DNA of 64,000 nucleotides from Emergomyces orientalis (taxonomy: Eukaryota > Ascomycota > Eurotiomycetes > Onygenales > Ajellomycetaceae). The first letter of the stretch is position 1. The number at the start of each line of letters is the position of its first letter. A program made the translations under genes and the position numbers. Of this stretch, positions 10,573 to 23,151 are shown piece after piece. The stretch lies in contig MOWL01000088.1 of NCBI GenBank assembly GCA_002110485.1, positions 1,364,001 through 1,428,000 on the forward strand, in the 5' to 3' direction. Below the pieces are notes generated by a model, which worked only from the letters and a program-made list of their open reading frames with translations, had not been told where the DNA came from and did not search any database.

Positions 10573-11199
10573 GCTAGGCGGTTGAGCGAGGAAGAGCGAG
10601 GGATTGGATACCTATATCAGTTCATTTAAGAAGTATGCAAGTAAAATAGGGTGAAGACGTTGGGTTAGGTAGGAGGGGAGGTGTGTGGAGGAAGGAATGG
10701 GAAGATGACGACGTTATTCGTAGGAGGTTGACCTCGGAGGTTGGGTGGGCAGGGGACGACCCCAGCCAGCCACTACTCGATCTAGATTTCGGGTGACACC
10801 AACCGCCAACCTTAAAATTGAGCTACCAGACTAGTACCACACTAGCGCTTTTCTACCCAGACCGTGCGTCCTCATTCATATTTATATCTCTCTAACATTT
10901 CAAGTAAAACCGCACAGAAAGAACATACTACGCTGGCTAGCTGGGATATTTTTTTCTCTTAATGACTGTATTGCTATCATCAAATCATCGTTATAAATCA
11001 TGTCTCTATGCTTGAACGACAAACCGTAACATAAAACGAAGCGTGGCCCCGTGCAGGCCTGATAAACCTTCCATGAAAAAAACAAACAGGAACAGCAAAA
11101 GAAGTGTCGCGTGACGCGCCATCTAACAATCCATAAAAACGTCTGCTTTAAATATTCCTACCAGAGATTAAACCGTCATATGCAGAAGAAATCAATCCC
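10573..11199. other. Intergenic: aminopeptidase promoter and GH71 3' end
   Basis: About 630 bases with no supported gene. The part next to 10573 is purine-rich on the plus strand; the rest is AT-rich. Confidence 0.5.
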
Positions 11200-12702
11200 T
11201 CACGAACCATGTTTTTTATCATCCAAGTTCGACCCAACATAGGCATTCCAGTTTATTTTCCCATCAACACACTTATTCGTGATCGGGGGACCTGTTGTGC
11301 TGGCCACCTGCTGCCCATACCTCCATATCGTTATTGTCACAGCACCTGTGTGGTTAGCAAATGGGACGCTGAAATGGTTGATCCCTGCAAAGTTTGCTCG
11401 TAGCCTTGTAGGGAGGTGTCGTCCAATTTTAACAGTAATCTCGCTAGGCTCTGCGACAAGTATCGACATGAATACTTTATCCTGAGACACCAGTGCCGGG
11501 CTAAGAGCTGGCTGGCCTTGGTTCGGGTTGTTACCTGTTGTGCCTCCGTAGCTTCCGGCCGTGCTGGGGTTGAGCCTATACCAGTAGGTGATTGTATCGA
11601 TGGGTTCTTTGCCGCCAGGAGGGCCAACCGGAAGACCACAGGTGGGTGGAGAAATGCTTTGAATAGCCTGTTTTCCGGGATAAGTTGCGTTGTTCGATTT
11701 ATATGCATCGATGTAGTCTGGCAGTAGAATTCGCCAGGCATCATGAGGGTACCCGTCGACGTATCTAGCAGCACCAGCAGGAATACCAGACTTATGGATG
11801 GGGCCAATATAGTGGGTTTCGCCGTAATCGTTCCAGGTGATGATCTATATAGGGAAAATTAAATAAATGAAGGCTAACCAGATTTCAGCGAAACTAGGGA
11901 AGGACGTACCTGAACCATTTGGGGTTGCAATTGGATTACTTGCTGCCAACGGTCGTACCACAGGTCATCCCCGCGCCACAACCAGTTCTTGCCCCATTGC
12001 GGCAAGTCCGTATAAAACCACGGCGAAACAGGCATCATGTACGGTTTATCACCCAGCACAGCCATATATTCCAAGTCTGTTTTGGTGGATTTGGATTGTG
12101 CGCCTACCGGCCATGCGTCCCAACTGAACGCACCATCAATGATATCCATCACACGCTTGAGCCCATAGGACCCTAAGCTAGTCCATGTGGGGATTAAAAA
12201 GCACCCAGTAGCCTCCTTGATGGATATCCAGTCGTAAGCGTTGTTGGCCCCTTCAAATGTCGATACTACGGGCTTATTTTGATACCTGAATTGCGCGGGG
12301 CTATCCTTATACCAGTTGACGGTCTCTATGACCCTATTGATTGGCCATGGGCCACCGGAGGCGTAGTCGAACGATAAAAACAAGCTAAAATTGCCAATGG
12401 CTGTGGCTGCGTCGTAGGCTGTTTGAAGTGCATAGTACGTATGGCGATCCTGGGGTGCAATATTCAAACTGAATCCATCGATGTGCGCATCCTTTGCTAA
12501 CCTGATATCTGACTCCCATTCATGGCGGGTCATAGCGGCCGCATTTCCAACCTGGTTCATATTAGCAAAATTAACCTGGCACCCATGGCGCGACAGCGAA
12601 CAGCGCGAAACCCACCATAAAATGTGCGAACACGTATTTCGGCTCTTGGGACGCAACAGGAGCGACGGTATCTGCCAGTAAAAGTATATATTTTAGATTC
12701 AT
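11200..12702 (-). CDS. Glycoside hydrolase family 71, alpha-1,3-glucanase (mutanase)
   Basis: Proposed exons 12702-12616, 12551-11910, 11844-11200, all phase-0 joins, 457 residues. GH71 enzymes hydrolyse alpha-1,3-glucan of fungal cell walls, in remodelling, cell separation or mycoparasitism. Diagnostic parts: YVFAHFM joined to VGNAAAMTRHEWESDI across a 64-base GTGGGT...CCAG intron; AHIDGFSLNI; FLSFDYASGGPW; PVVSTFEG; GAFSWDAWPVG; WLWRGDDLWYDRW; and IITWNDYGETHYIG just after the second intron (65 bases). The C-terminal third is a beta-rich module typical of the family. The N-terminus is weak: MNLKYILLLADTVAPVASQ is a short, poor signal peptide with an internal Asp, and a CAG just before DTVAP could be a splice acceptor for an unseen upstream exon. 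The family is certain; the first exon is not. Confidence 0.87.
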
Positions 12703-15504
12703 ATTGACAAATTGTGCAGTTCTTCAACCAGTCTTATACAACTAGAGGGAACGATATTTCCTCTTCGAGAGGTATATTGTATAACAGGCAAATGAGGGTA
12801 AATGGCTCCGCTATGCACTCATGGGGTCAATAGCAGAGCCAAGTGAAAGGTGTTGATTCGAAACGAAAAGAGAGAAAAAACGACAGTCGGAAGAACAGAT
12901 TAATCAGTCAATGAGAGACGTTCAAGGAGGACAAACGCCGGGGCTTCGGGATGTATATTGAAGAGCAGAAAAGAGGCCTGCCTCTCAAAATACAAGACCC
13001 GATGGGCAAGGAATGGACGACAAAATGTCTAGGAGCACGGCTACGGAAAAAGAACGGCTGGACGAGTTGGCCTGAAGTTTTAAGAGCAGTAACTAAGAAG
13101 GAGGGTTAGGACCTAATATAGCCCCCAGGGAACATCGAGGGCTCGGAACGCTCAGCCGCAAGCTACCTGCCTAGGTAGTTGGAGAGTCGTGGTTGTTCAG
13201 GGGGACAGGGGAAAAGCCTGACCCCTTGAACTCGGCCCACAAAACAGCACAGGTTTCAGCATGCCAAAGGGAAAAATGAATTCCATCAGAGAGCTATAGT
13301 TGGCTTTTGGATGATATTATCCAAAATTATTGGAGCCCCTCGCAAAAGACATGAAATGAAACAGGAGAAAGAAATCGGCGAAACGAAACAGAGCAAACCA
13401 CGGAATGAGCGGGACATCCCATTTCCACTTCAGCCTCATGAAGGCAGTTCGATCACTAATTTTTCGCTTGCCGCCGGCCTAGGAGAACTGACCTTGGTTT
13501 GACGCTTTCCCACATTGAAATCGTTTCTTCCACCTTGAGCCATGACCAAGGAGCTGCTGTTGCAGAGCATCCATGCCAGTTGATTGATAAGAAGGTTGAG
13601 GTTTTCGCAGCGCCAATGAAACAAAGGTGACAGGGGGCTTTTAACGAAAGATGAAACGACGACTTGGTAAGCTGTGGAAGAAGTGGGGATTTCGCGCGCT
13701 GGGATAGGGAGTCGACGAAGTTAAACCCATGAACGCTAACTAAATGATGGGGTTTCACAACGAAAAGAAAAGATTGGTAAAGTAGTTATTTTAAGTTAGT
13801 TACCAAGATATAACCAGTTCACAAGCAGCTCCAGGCCGACGACAAGTTACAAATAAATAGAGCAGCAAGAGAAGCTTGATACTGATGGACTTTTAAGTAA
13901 ACCTAATTTTGATTTTGATTTTGATTTTCTCGTCCCTCTAGAAATGATGTGATCCATGAAATGCAATATTCCTGGATGATTGATAGGCAATGGGTACATG
14001 TACTGTACAGAGCTGTGATGAGTTTGGATCCCCTCATTCTTGGCGTGTTTGACATGGGGAACTACGAACTCTACCCCGCCGTGGTCTGTAGATACATCAC
14101 CTGCTGTTGAACAACTATTTATCGCGTAAAGGAAAGTTGCTCAGAAGATGTAAATTTGACGATTTTGAAGCTTAGGTGAATTCCATCCATTTTGGGGCGC
14201 TGCTTCTCATATGGCGCATACTCACTTCGCACTGAGTATCAAAAGGCCTCAAAACGTTGCCAAACTAGGTTGAGTTCACCATGCACATTAGGAGAGAGAT
14301 ATGAGATATGTGATATCTAGATTGTCGAGCACCTGTATTGATCAATGTGATGGGGCCAACGGTGAAGAAACCAAAGCTGATGATATGCATAAACTTTCGA
14401 ATACTTTCCACTACCGATTAATCCACAAACGAACGAGTGGGTTGGATCAGTGGCGGCGAAGAAATACCACCGGACGAACCATCTCTGGCTCAAGATTACT
14501 TCAGAGGGGGTGCTGTGAGAGTGCTGGTCGTGAAGAAAATGGCCTGTCGATCAGCGTTTGAGGCTATATTGAAACTGCGCAGATCGAAACACATGAGACA
14601 CACTGTACGTCCCAGGTGTTGAATGTGCTTCGAGCAAAAGTTGAACAAGGTTCTATTTTGGCCAGAAAAATCCTTCAGCTTGGTTCCTACTCCCAACCAT
14701 CACCCTTCATTGAAGCTACATACACTTAGTACACCCCGGATAAAATTCCACACATCATCTCGTCATCTCGTCACCGCTTAATGATGATAATTATTCATAT
14801 TTCTCAGGCCCTTGCCCTTACGTGACACTAACCCTAATCTGATCCCTAATCCTTAACTTCTAATCCTAACCTAACTCAAGCGCAATCCTGGGTGTTGGTG
14901 AAATATCTACCTAGGAGCCTGGGAAGGCAGCTAGTGAGAGTGTATAGTAATATCTGTGGAGTGCATACCTTGATATGTGCAAAAGATGTGCTCCGTAGTG
15001 TGAGTGTATTTTTAGATGGAGTGAGAATAGTTGATTATGGCTCCAAAATTGTGGACCCTTCTTTAGAGTCATGATGAACTTTTTTTGCTCCATGTTCAAC
15101 GGGAAACCTGTAAAGTATGTATAGTATGAGTATGTTTTGAGACGGGGTGCTCAGAGTCGAACAGAAGTTTCAAAAAAAGCGGGCCCAAAATCAGACCATG
15201 TTCAAATTTGCTTCAACCACATTCAATTTTCGGTAGGCTAAAGATTCACAAATTTTTTGAACGGGAATTGTTTATTCAAGTTATTTTTCTGCGGCGTGCT
15301 ACATTTGCTCTTTTGACAAATCTATCTGGTCCATTCGCTTCATCTTCAGGTACTATTAACAGTTAAGAAATAGCTTTCAAAAATCTAGTTCAGTTTATAT
15401 CAGTCCAACAGAAATTCTCTAGCAAGCTCCAAAAACATATTCCACCATCTCATCCCCCTTCCCGCATCCTACCACGTCTCAAAAACACTTGTAGATTTCG
15501 CGGA
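12703..15504. other. Gene-poor intergenic stretch with a degenerate telomere-like patch
   Basis: About 2.8 kb with only short unsupported frames. It contains a TTTTGA-type microsatellite at about 13904-13925 and a block of degenerate CCCTAA-like units at 14827-14876. No gene recognised. Confidence 0.5.
14827..14876. repeat. Degenerate telomere-like (CCCTAA) block
   Basis: Within 50 bases there are ctaaccctaa, ccctaat, ccttaa and ctaatcctaacctaac. They look like diverged CCCTAA units, the complement of the TTAGGG repeat of filamentous fungi. No perfect tandem array remains. Confidence 0.45.
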
Positions 15505-16086
15505 TCAGCATCTCTGTTCTTTGTGCCAAATGCATTTGCCAAGCCTTTCTGTGAGATCGATTTATGCATCAGCCCAAATGTTTCTATAATAGACAAGCTA
15601 AAAATGCTAAGCAAAGGAAGATTCCTACTTACTTCTGGAGCAATTACTTTCCGTGTAGTAGCCTGGGATATAGCATTTATGGTTTGTCGCGTAATCCCAA
15701 GACCTGTGATTGAGTGAGCTTATACTCAGGACTAGGAGTTAGGGTTGGGGCGTGTGGGGATATGGAGAAAATGCATACGTATTGCCGCCGACGTTCTCGC
15801 AGTTCACATAGCAAGAGAACGCGACATTCTTCCTCGTGCCCTTGAGTGATTTCACCTTCCTGTTACCTGAGCCGCCGTGCTGAGGCAACAGCCAACAGTC
15901 GACTTCAGTGTTGACGTTGACGATGTCGCAATATTGTTTTATGGCTAGTGTCCAACTCCCGCGCCTTGGGCTCAGGGCTCCGCGGGCCATCACCGCTGGG
16001 GAGTCGCCATCCGATCTATCGTCAATGGGAGAGGCGAGGGCAATGCCAGATAGGAGAAGTGCAACGATGATAGAAAAGAACTTCAT
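15505..16086 (-). CDS. Small secreted eight-cysteine protein with pro-region, function unknown
   Basis: Proposed exons 16086-15779, 15703-15633, 15548-15505, 140 residues. The start is the ATG opening a clear signal peptide (MKFFSIIVALLLSGIALAS) rather than an upstream in-frame ATG. An acidic pro-segment ending in a dibasic PRR (about 41-42) follows, a possible Kex2 site, then a mature part of about 98 residues. Intron 1 (GTATGC...CACAG, 75 bases, CTAAC branch) and intron 2 (GTAAGT...CACAG, 84 bases) were placed by eye. With both removed the mature part has eight cysteines and the last codon before the stop is Cys; reading into intron 1 loses four of them, and reading into intron 2 loses two. 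The even count supports the model and suggests four disulphides. I recognise no family; defensin-like or effector roles are only possible. Confidence 0.62.
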
Positions 16087-18517
16087 GGTTGAAATTTGAG
16101 TGGGTTTTCGGTATATGTTTGTAATTGGATAAACTATCAAGTTTTGTTGATTGACCTGAGAACTTGTGGATGGAACTTTTGGGCGTGTAAACCTCGAGGT
16201 ATATATACTGTTTTTCAACCCCCTGTTCTGTTCATCGCCCTGCTCTCATCCCCTAGCCTTCCTGTATGAGTACCAGGTGTTTCAAACCACGGGTACGAAC
16301 GACAATGAGAACAATCATCACAAATCTTCTGTTAGCTGACACAGTTAACAGACTTTTAAAAATGCGCAGTTTCCGCTGAGGGGGCATTGTTAGGTAGGGA
16401 TGTGCGAAACAAATATCAGATAACAATATAATCACCTCCTTCACACCCTCTCTTCAGCTTGATGTCGTGGTCTAGCAGCTAATAATACCAACCATCCATG
16501 CACAGCCAGATCGTATTATCCCTCATTCGTATAACGAACAAACCCTGTCCCTGATTGCTTTAATAGCACCGCACATTTTGGGGGGTGAAACTCGTAAGAA
16601 CTTTCAACGAAATGCACATTCCGTTTGCAACCTGCCAAGATGGTACTCGGCTACCAATGTCGGTGACTGGGTTTTGAAAGATTGTTGATACCTCGCGAAG
16701 GGAGAAGTGATAAGGCCGCACCCGGTCTCGCGTCAACTGCAACTAGATCTGCACAAGCTTACCAGCGATAGAGCAGCGAAGGCTTCTGAAAAACCGTCAA
16801 CAATTCAACTAGCCTTGTTTCTGGCGCGTTCTTGCGGCGCTTCCGGAAGCCTGAGCGACACGAGAGCATTATCAAGGATTCAAAAGCAGGGATGCCAATT
16901 GCAAAGTCGGAGCTGTGTGAGTTCTGGCCTGCCCGAGGGCAAAGGTAACAAAATTGGTGCCAGGCAGAAAGGTTACGTGAACGCAACAAGAGTTCGAGCC
17001 GGATGGACAAACAAAGCAAAATCACAGTGTATACAAACATAAAACAACATCAATTTTCTTCGACTTCTTTCCATCTCTCCCTACAGCCTATTGATTTCCC
17101 AATGGCTGCACGTGAGAAAAGCGCTGTTGTTGAGCTAGCGAAATTATTCTCTGCAGACTCTAGTGAGCGCTCATTCCAGCGCTGCATTGGCGCGGCATCT
17201 CCTTCTATAATTATCTGCTATTCGAGTACTCCTAAGCTCTGAGCCAGACCAAGGTTGGGTTGAATAAAGTAGGAAACCCGCTGCTGTTCAAAGCTGTTAC
17301 CCTGGTTGCTGTCTTCAAGTTGGTTGTTGCCAAGGCGATTCTATGTCCAAGGTCGCATCGCAAGCGGGCTGCGCGGCGTTTAACCACTCTCAGATTAGTG
17401 GTTATTTTAGTGCCAGCCAGGAGTTTGGGTGAGAGCCTCGGATCAGGTACTAGTTATTAATCCGAATCTTAAATCGCGCTCCCCGCGGAAAGGATATAAT
17501 AAGTTCATTCGACACTGTTAGCCACCCTTCTAAGGCAAGGGAAGATAAACGAGTTGATGGCCAGGGCTTGCAGGCAATAATCCTTAGAAGAACCCCTTGG
17601 TCTGGCAAAGAACGCGACCAGGAACCCATCGAATACGAGCCACACTTCGGAAAAAGACCAGGGATACACAACACACATCTTCACGAAACACGGCAGCAAA
17701 ATGGTAACAAAATTTTGGACCGGCGAGGAGCGAGTCATTCCAGCACGCGGCTCAGCCCTGACAACATCGCAGGGGTCTCCTGGAACCCTCAATATCCATT
17801 ACGGAGGAAGGAATGTTGCTAACCGCGGAGAAAGTCCTGAGGGTTATGTTTCAGCACCGTTACCATTCCTTGCCACAGTTGCAAATGTTAATGGGGAGCT
17901 GGTTGTTCCAGTATCACTAACTCCAACCCGTTACGTTATGTGCTAGCGAAGGTGCTACTACTCGTGATCTGTGAACAATATATTGCACCGTGAAGAATGC
18001 AGCTTTTCCACTTTCATTCGCAACGAGGCGCAAGCGCAACGAAAGTGTCCTATCTATCTAAATTATCCAGAGAGAAAAGAGGAGGATGACCAGTGGCGAG
18101 AAAAGCTTAGAAACTAAATCCATTTTCAAAAACGACGAAAGGAAAATGGGCACATACAGATCCAGGAAGGAAAAGAAACAGATATAAATTGAAGTATATG
18201 GCTCAAGCGGGTAGATGTTGAGTGAAAAAAGTTGATTCCAAAGAAAGATGAGAGATGACCAAGTTAAAGCACAATGAACAGCCTCAAGCTAAATAGAAGG
18301 GATATAAAAACAAACTCTAGTAGTATATGTGCAGTGTATCTAAACCCCCCGTCTAAATAATCTATTAATGCACGAATCGGACTGCCGAATAAGAAACAAA
18401 ATAAAACAACAGCATGGTTAGCCACGAAAAATTAAAAAACATACTGTAGGAAGAAGGACAACTGATAAGGGGGCGAAAAAGCGAAATCTTTTGTAGTGCG
18501 TGAACCGATTTGATGAA
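16087..18517. other. Intergenic region between the eight-cysteine gene and the ABC transporter
   Basis: About 2.4 kb. Short frames at 17701-17946 (81 codons) and 17101-17242 have coding-like composition but no recognisable domain or convincing splice structure, so I do not call them. The left end holds the promoter of the eight-cysteine gene, the right end the 3' region of the transporter. Confidence 0.45.
16200..16208 (-). promoter_or_regulatory. TATA box upstream of the eight-cysteine gene
   Basis: TATATA on the minus strand, about 115 bases before the proposed ATG, a usual distance for a strongly expressed fungal gene. Confidence 0.45.
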
Positions 18518-21500
18518 CTATCGTCGATTAAAATTGAGGTATCGAGACTGGCAAAACACACGAAAATTAGTATGTTAATTTTCCAAGGAAATGGAGCAAA
18601 AAGGGGAAACACTTACCCCGATAAATAGCAAAATAAGGTTCGATCCGACAAATGCAGCAAAGATACCCAAGTCTCTCCATCGAGTGGCATAATCCATTCC
18701 AAAGTTGTTATAGAATTGATCACCGACCTTGAATGCACAATACTCACAGGCACTTGTCGCATTGTCGACAATATAACCAGGACCACCCCTATCGAAAAAG
18801 GGTTTCATATAGGTGCCGCAGTCCATGCCAGACGGCGCAGAGAAGGTATTATATTCTGCAATGGTACATCGAACTTCTCGCTGGTGCAACTCTGTTGTTA
18901 CCATTCCACTAACTAGCCGGGTGAATGGGTTGAGCTCATAAAGCCACGCGCGCCAGAAGCGTGGGATTTGAGGTTTTGGGATAGCAACACCACAGAACAG
19001 AGCGAGAATGATATGGAAAGGTGGGTTCAGCTGGGCTGCGATGAGTGTGCTTGGGGTTAACGCTGAGATCATCTGCCCAGCTGTCACAGCGAACATTTCG
19101 GTAATCAGGACCATCAAGAACTGATACCCTGCCCGCTCGCTCGATGATTGTAGCCCTGGAATATAGTAAATGGGGAGGAAAAAGATCACTGAACAGATAA
19201 TGTTGTATGGAATCTCTGCAAGAACCATTGACAAGGCGAACGGGAACTGCTTATAGGTCTTTGATGCGGACTCGCGATAAAATATCATACGCGCCATATC
19301 ATACCTCGGTTCCACCTGTGCAAGAATCAGGGCCGGGATGACAGTGATCTGGAAGATAATGAAAACGCGGTATTGCGGCGAGCTACGGGAGTCATCCAGC
19401 TGAATGAAGACTAGACCAGTAATCAAAGCTAATGCTGCATGGCTAAAAAGACGGGTAAATCCGTAATTGGGGGACCTCCAGAAAGCCAAGTTGGTTCGTT
19501 TGAGGACGACCTTGATCTGGTGCCATAGAGGAGTTGCGTACTCTTTTTCTATTTGCGGTGTTGTATTCTGAACCGACTGCATTCGCTGAGATTTCGTAAT
19601 GATGATTTCTTCTTTAATTTTCTCCAGTTCAAGAGAGTCACGCCAGACATCACCCCAATCCCGGGACCCAATGCGTGGCGACTGTCCAGCTCCAATCGCA
19701 TCAAGCATCCATTCTGCAGCATTAGCATTGGGAGGGCAATCAGCCCCGTTACGTCGGAAGTAATCCAAAAAAAGGTGGGAATCCTTTCCAATTTCTCCGA
19801 AGTAAACGCACTCGCCGCCTTTTTGAAGGAGGAGCAGGCGATCGAAATTTTCGAATATCGCAGAGTTAGGCTGGTGGATGGTGCACAGGATAGCCTGTCC
19901 AGCCGCAGCGAGTTTTCGAAGGAAGCGAATAACGTTGAATGTTGGCTCGTCCAGGAAAAGCAAAAGTTGGGGCTTGGCTGCTAGTTCTACTCCAATAGTG
20001 ACACGCTTCCGCTCTTCGACAGACAATCCAGTTTCTGGATCGCCGATAATAGCATCCGCTAGAGATTCTAGTTCTAGCAACGATATGATTTCTTCCACGT
20101 ACGCAAACTTCTCCGACTCCGTCGTCTCGTATGGTTGACGAAGGACAGCAGAAAATCGAAGCGCCTCTCGAACAGTCTGCGTGGGTTCGTGCACATCGAG
20201 TTGCTCCGCATACGAGGTGCCACGCTGGAAAGCGGTGCCTGGGGCGCGACCATCAACTAAAATATCTCCACTAACGACTCCGATATTTTTACGGGCAGCC
20301 AGGACATCAAGCAAAGTCGTTTTACCAGCACCACTGGCGCCCATCAAGGCTGTAAGCGTTCCGGGCTTGACATATCCGAAAACATCGCGGAGCAAGCGGA
20401 GCGTACCACCTTGGACTGGAATGTCATAGTTCAGGTTCTCCCATGTCAGAACGGCCTTGGATTCGACCATGAGTTCGGTCTCTGTCTCGCCTACTTCCTT
20501 GTTTTGGCGTCTTTCCTTTTTCTTCAAGAGCGCTTCGTTCAACTTTTTCAATTCCGGAGTTTCTTTCGCGAAAAAGGTGACTGTCTTTCCTCCAGCCCCC
20601 CAGTTGACAGTTTCGCCTAGGTAAGAGTTCGCGAAGAGAAATCCAAGAATAAGGGTGATCATTATGCCAAAGTTTCTCCAGAGATCGATCACGTCATAAC
20701 TAAACCCAAGACGCAGATAGTCCGTCCCAGATATTATTCTGGATCCCGGCTCCGAACCAGGAAGGGTGCAGGCTTGATGGGCAATATCCGTGTAACCTTG
20801 CCCCGCTGGAATAAGTGTTTCTTTTTCACAAGTCATTGTCAGACGGCTAAACTCATTCGCCATGAGAACTGCGAATCCCAGCCCAAGGGCGTTTATGTAA
20901 AAAATCCACCGAAGCCAAACTTGACTGCTCTGCCACTGGATAAGATATCCAGCTGTCAAAACGAGCAATGTGAGGATGATAGACACGCCCTTCATCGCGT
21001 AATCGAAATCAGGGCATACGCAACCGACAGTTCTGAAGAATAGAGTCATTGCAAGGTATCCACAGATGATAACGATAACAAAGGTGAAAAAGGCACCCGC
21101 ATCCAAGGCCAAGCCGCACATGAAATATACAATGATACTAAAAACGAAGATTTGCGCTGACGAAAACGCTAGATCGACAGCGATTTGAGCAATCCACAAG
21201 GCACTGGGTCTGTGGAAGGTGAAAACCCTGTGCCTGTTCACGATTGGGCGTCCTATCATAGTTGAAGCCAATTCCGAAAAGGCCTGGAACGCGTTGAAGA
21301 GCAAAGATATGAATAATAGGCCGCCTCGAGTGAAAGCGCCTGCACTGGTTTTTGGTTGTCTTAACCAAACGGTACCGAGAACGATAGCAATGGTAATCGA
21401 AGTTATCCAAGCAACAGTAAGCGCAAATTTGTCCTGCCACTTAATGAGGAATTGGCGTCGCATGAGTGCCCAAACCTGAAGATAGAAAGGGGTCGAGTAA

Positions 21501-23151
21501 ACCGAAGATTTCGGTGTAAACCTTCGCTTTGCTTCGCGATTGGCAAGTTCAAAGTCAGAATAAATGTGCATATTAGTCTCAAGGTTGGCGCGATATTCAG
21601 CCATTTCGTTCTTCAACTGCTGGTTATATTTCGACTTTTCGAACACGTCGGCAAGGGCCTGTGCCGTTGACGGAGTATTCTGTTCATTACGGCCTTCCTT
21701 GTACTCTCTTTCGAAGCAGTCAGTGCAACTTATCAAATAGTCAGGGGTAGTTTGACGAGGTTTCTCTTTGAAACCTAGGTCTTCAAAATATGCACGAGCC
21801 TCGGACGCTGGGCCAAAGAAGACTTGATGGCCCTCATCTATAACCATGACCTTATCGAATTGGCTATAGATGTTCTCTGAGGCCTGAGCCAACGAGACGA
21901 ACGTTGTGGTCTTGTAAATGTTGGTCATGATTCGAATAGCTTTCGCATAATCCAAAGCAGTTGACCCATCGAGACCCCGAGTAGTGTTATCCCAAACAAG
22001 AACAGTGCCTGAAGTGATCATCATTTCTGCAATACTGACACGTTTTCGTTCCCCACCGGAAATACCGCGTATGAATTGGTTACCAACGATGGTGTTGACA
22101 GTATGTTCAATATTGAACATTTTCAACAAGAGGTTTATGATCTAATAAATATGAGGCATAAGCGCTCCAGAAAGCATATGCAGAGGCGGAGAAATTCCAA
22201 TGGACTCACCTTTTTCTTGAAATCAGCCTTTGACATACCTATAGGCCGCTTGCCTGGCGTTTTCGTGTCTAGAGCAAAGCCGAGAGTCTGGCCCACTGTG
22301 AGAGTAGGATGATGGATGTCATCTTCCTGATTATAGACGGCCTCGCCACGGAAACGTTTCGCAAAGGTGTGAGCATCGAAAGGACCATACAATACTTCTC
22401 CATCGATGCTGGTGTAGCCAAATCGTTGGTTGGCAATGACCTTGAGGAATGTCGTACACCCAGCCGACGGCTTGCCGAGAACTAACACTGTCTCACCTGG
22501 CTTGACCACCCCTCTGAAATTTTTGAGAATCTCGAATTCTGTGCCTTTCTTACCCAGACCAAATATGCTCATGATGGTCCCTGGGACATTGAAAAAATCG
22601 ATAATTGCATCGGGAAACGTTTTCACGATATTCTTGACTCCCCCAATACCGCGGACCGTGACGTTTTCCCAAATGACGCCTAAACAAGTTTTATCAGTAA
22701 GCTTTCAATATAGAAAAAGTGGACTAAGGCGATTTATCTCACCAATGCGCTTCGGCCTGATTCCGGCCTCCACTTCAGCAGCCTGGTTACCGCGAAGGGC
22801 AGCTTCAAGATCCCATCGCTCATCAGATGCTGCCAGACTTTCAACATCATTCTGGCTTTCTTTTCCCCTCAGGCGGGAATGCCGTCTGCTGCTACGCGAG
22901 ACGCCCGAAAGTTCCTTGCTAAGTTGAGCAAAGTCTTCTTCAGCTCGCTGGACATCAACTCCACTCTGAGGGCGTGTCAGGCCCTGTGGATTTGAATTTA
23001 TCAGATTCTCAAGCCGTTTGTCATAATCGGTGCCCGCCGGTAATGTATCGGAATCAGAGTTATCCACGCCATCCTCTCGGGGTCGCCACAAAGGGGTAGT
23101 TAGGGTTACCATTGTTACCAGACTTCCCTGATCAGATAAGCGTTCTAGCAT
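18518..23151 (-). CDS. PDR-type (ABCG, full-size) multidrug ABC transporter with altered second NBD
   Basis: Exons 23151-22743, 22679-22210, 22141-18617 and probably 18547-18518, 1,477 residues. Layout is NBD1-TMD1-NBD2-TMD2, as in plasma-membrane efflux pumps that export azoles and other toxicants. NBD1: degenerate Walker A GKPSAGCTTF (about 203), signature ISGGERKRVSIAE, Walker B VLVWDNTTRGLDGSTALDYAK. NBD2: Walker A GASGAGKTTLLDVLAAR (about 893), signature LSVEERKRVTIGVEL, Walker B LLLFLDEPT. Such asymmetry is normal for PDR proteins. The odd feature is directly after LDEPT: eight residues normally reading close to SGLDSQSA are absent and the chain passes to FNVIRFLRKLAA (junction T1027/F1028). 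Otherwise it is intact. The 3' end is least sure: the frame runs into a GTAAGT donor, and the CCAG acceptor adds nine codons. A second ATG at 23112 is possible. Confidence 0.92.
19934..19945 (-). other. Site of the missing D-loop segment in NBD2
   Basis: At the junction between bases 19940 and 19939 the codons for Glu-Pro-Thr of Walker B are followed directly by Phe-Asn-Val. Homologous PDR transporters have eight residues in between. The loss equals 24 bases and keeps the frame. Confidence 0.8.
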
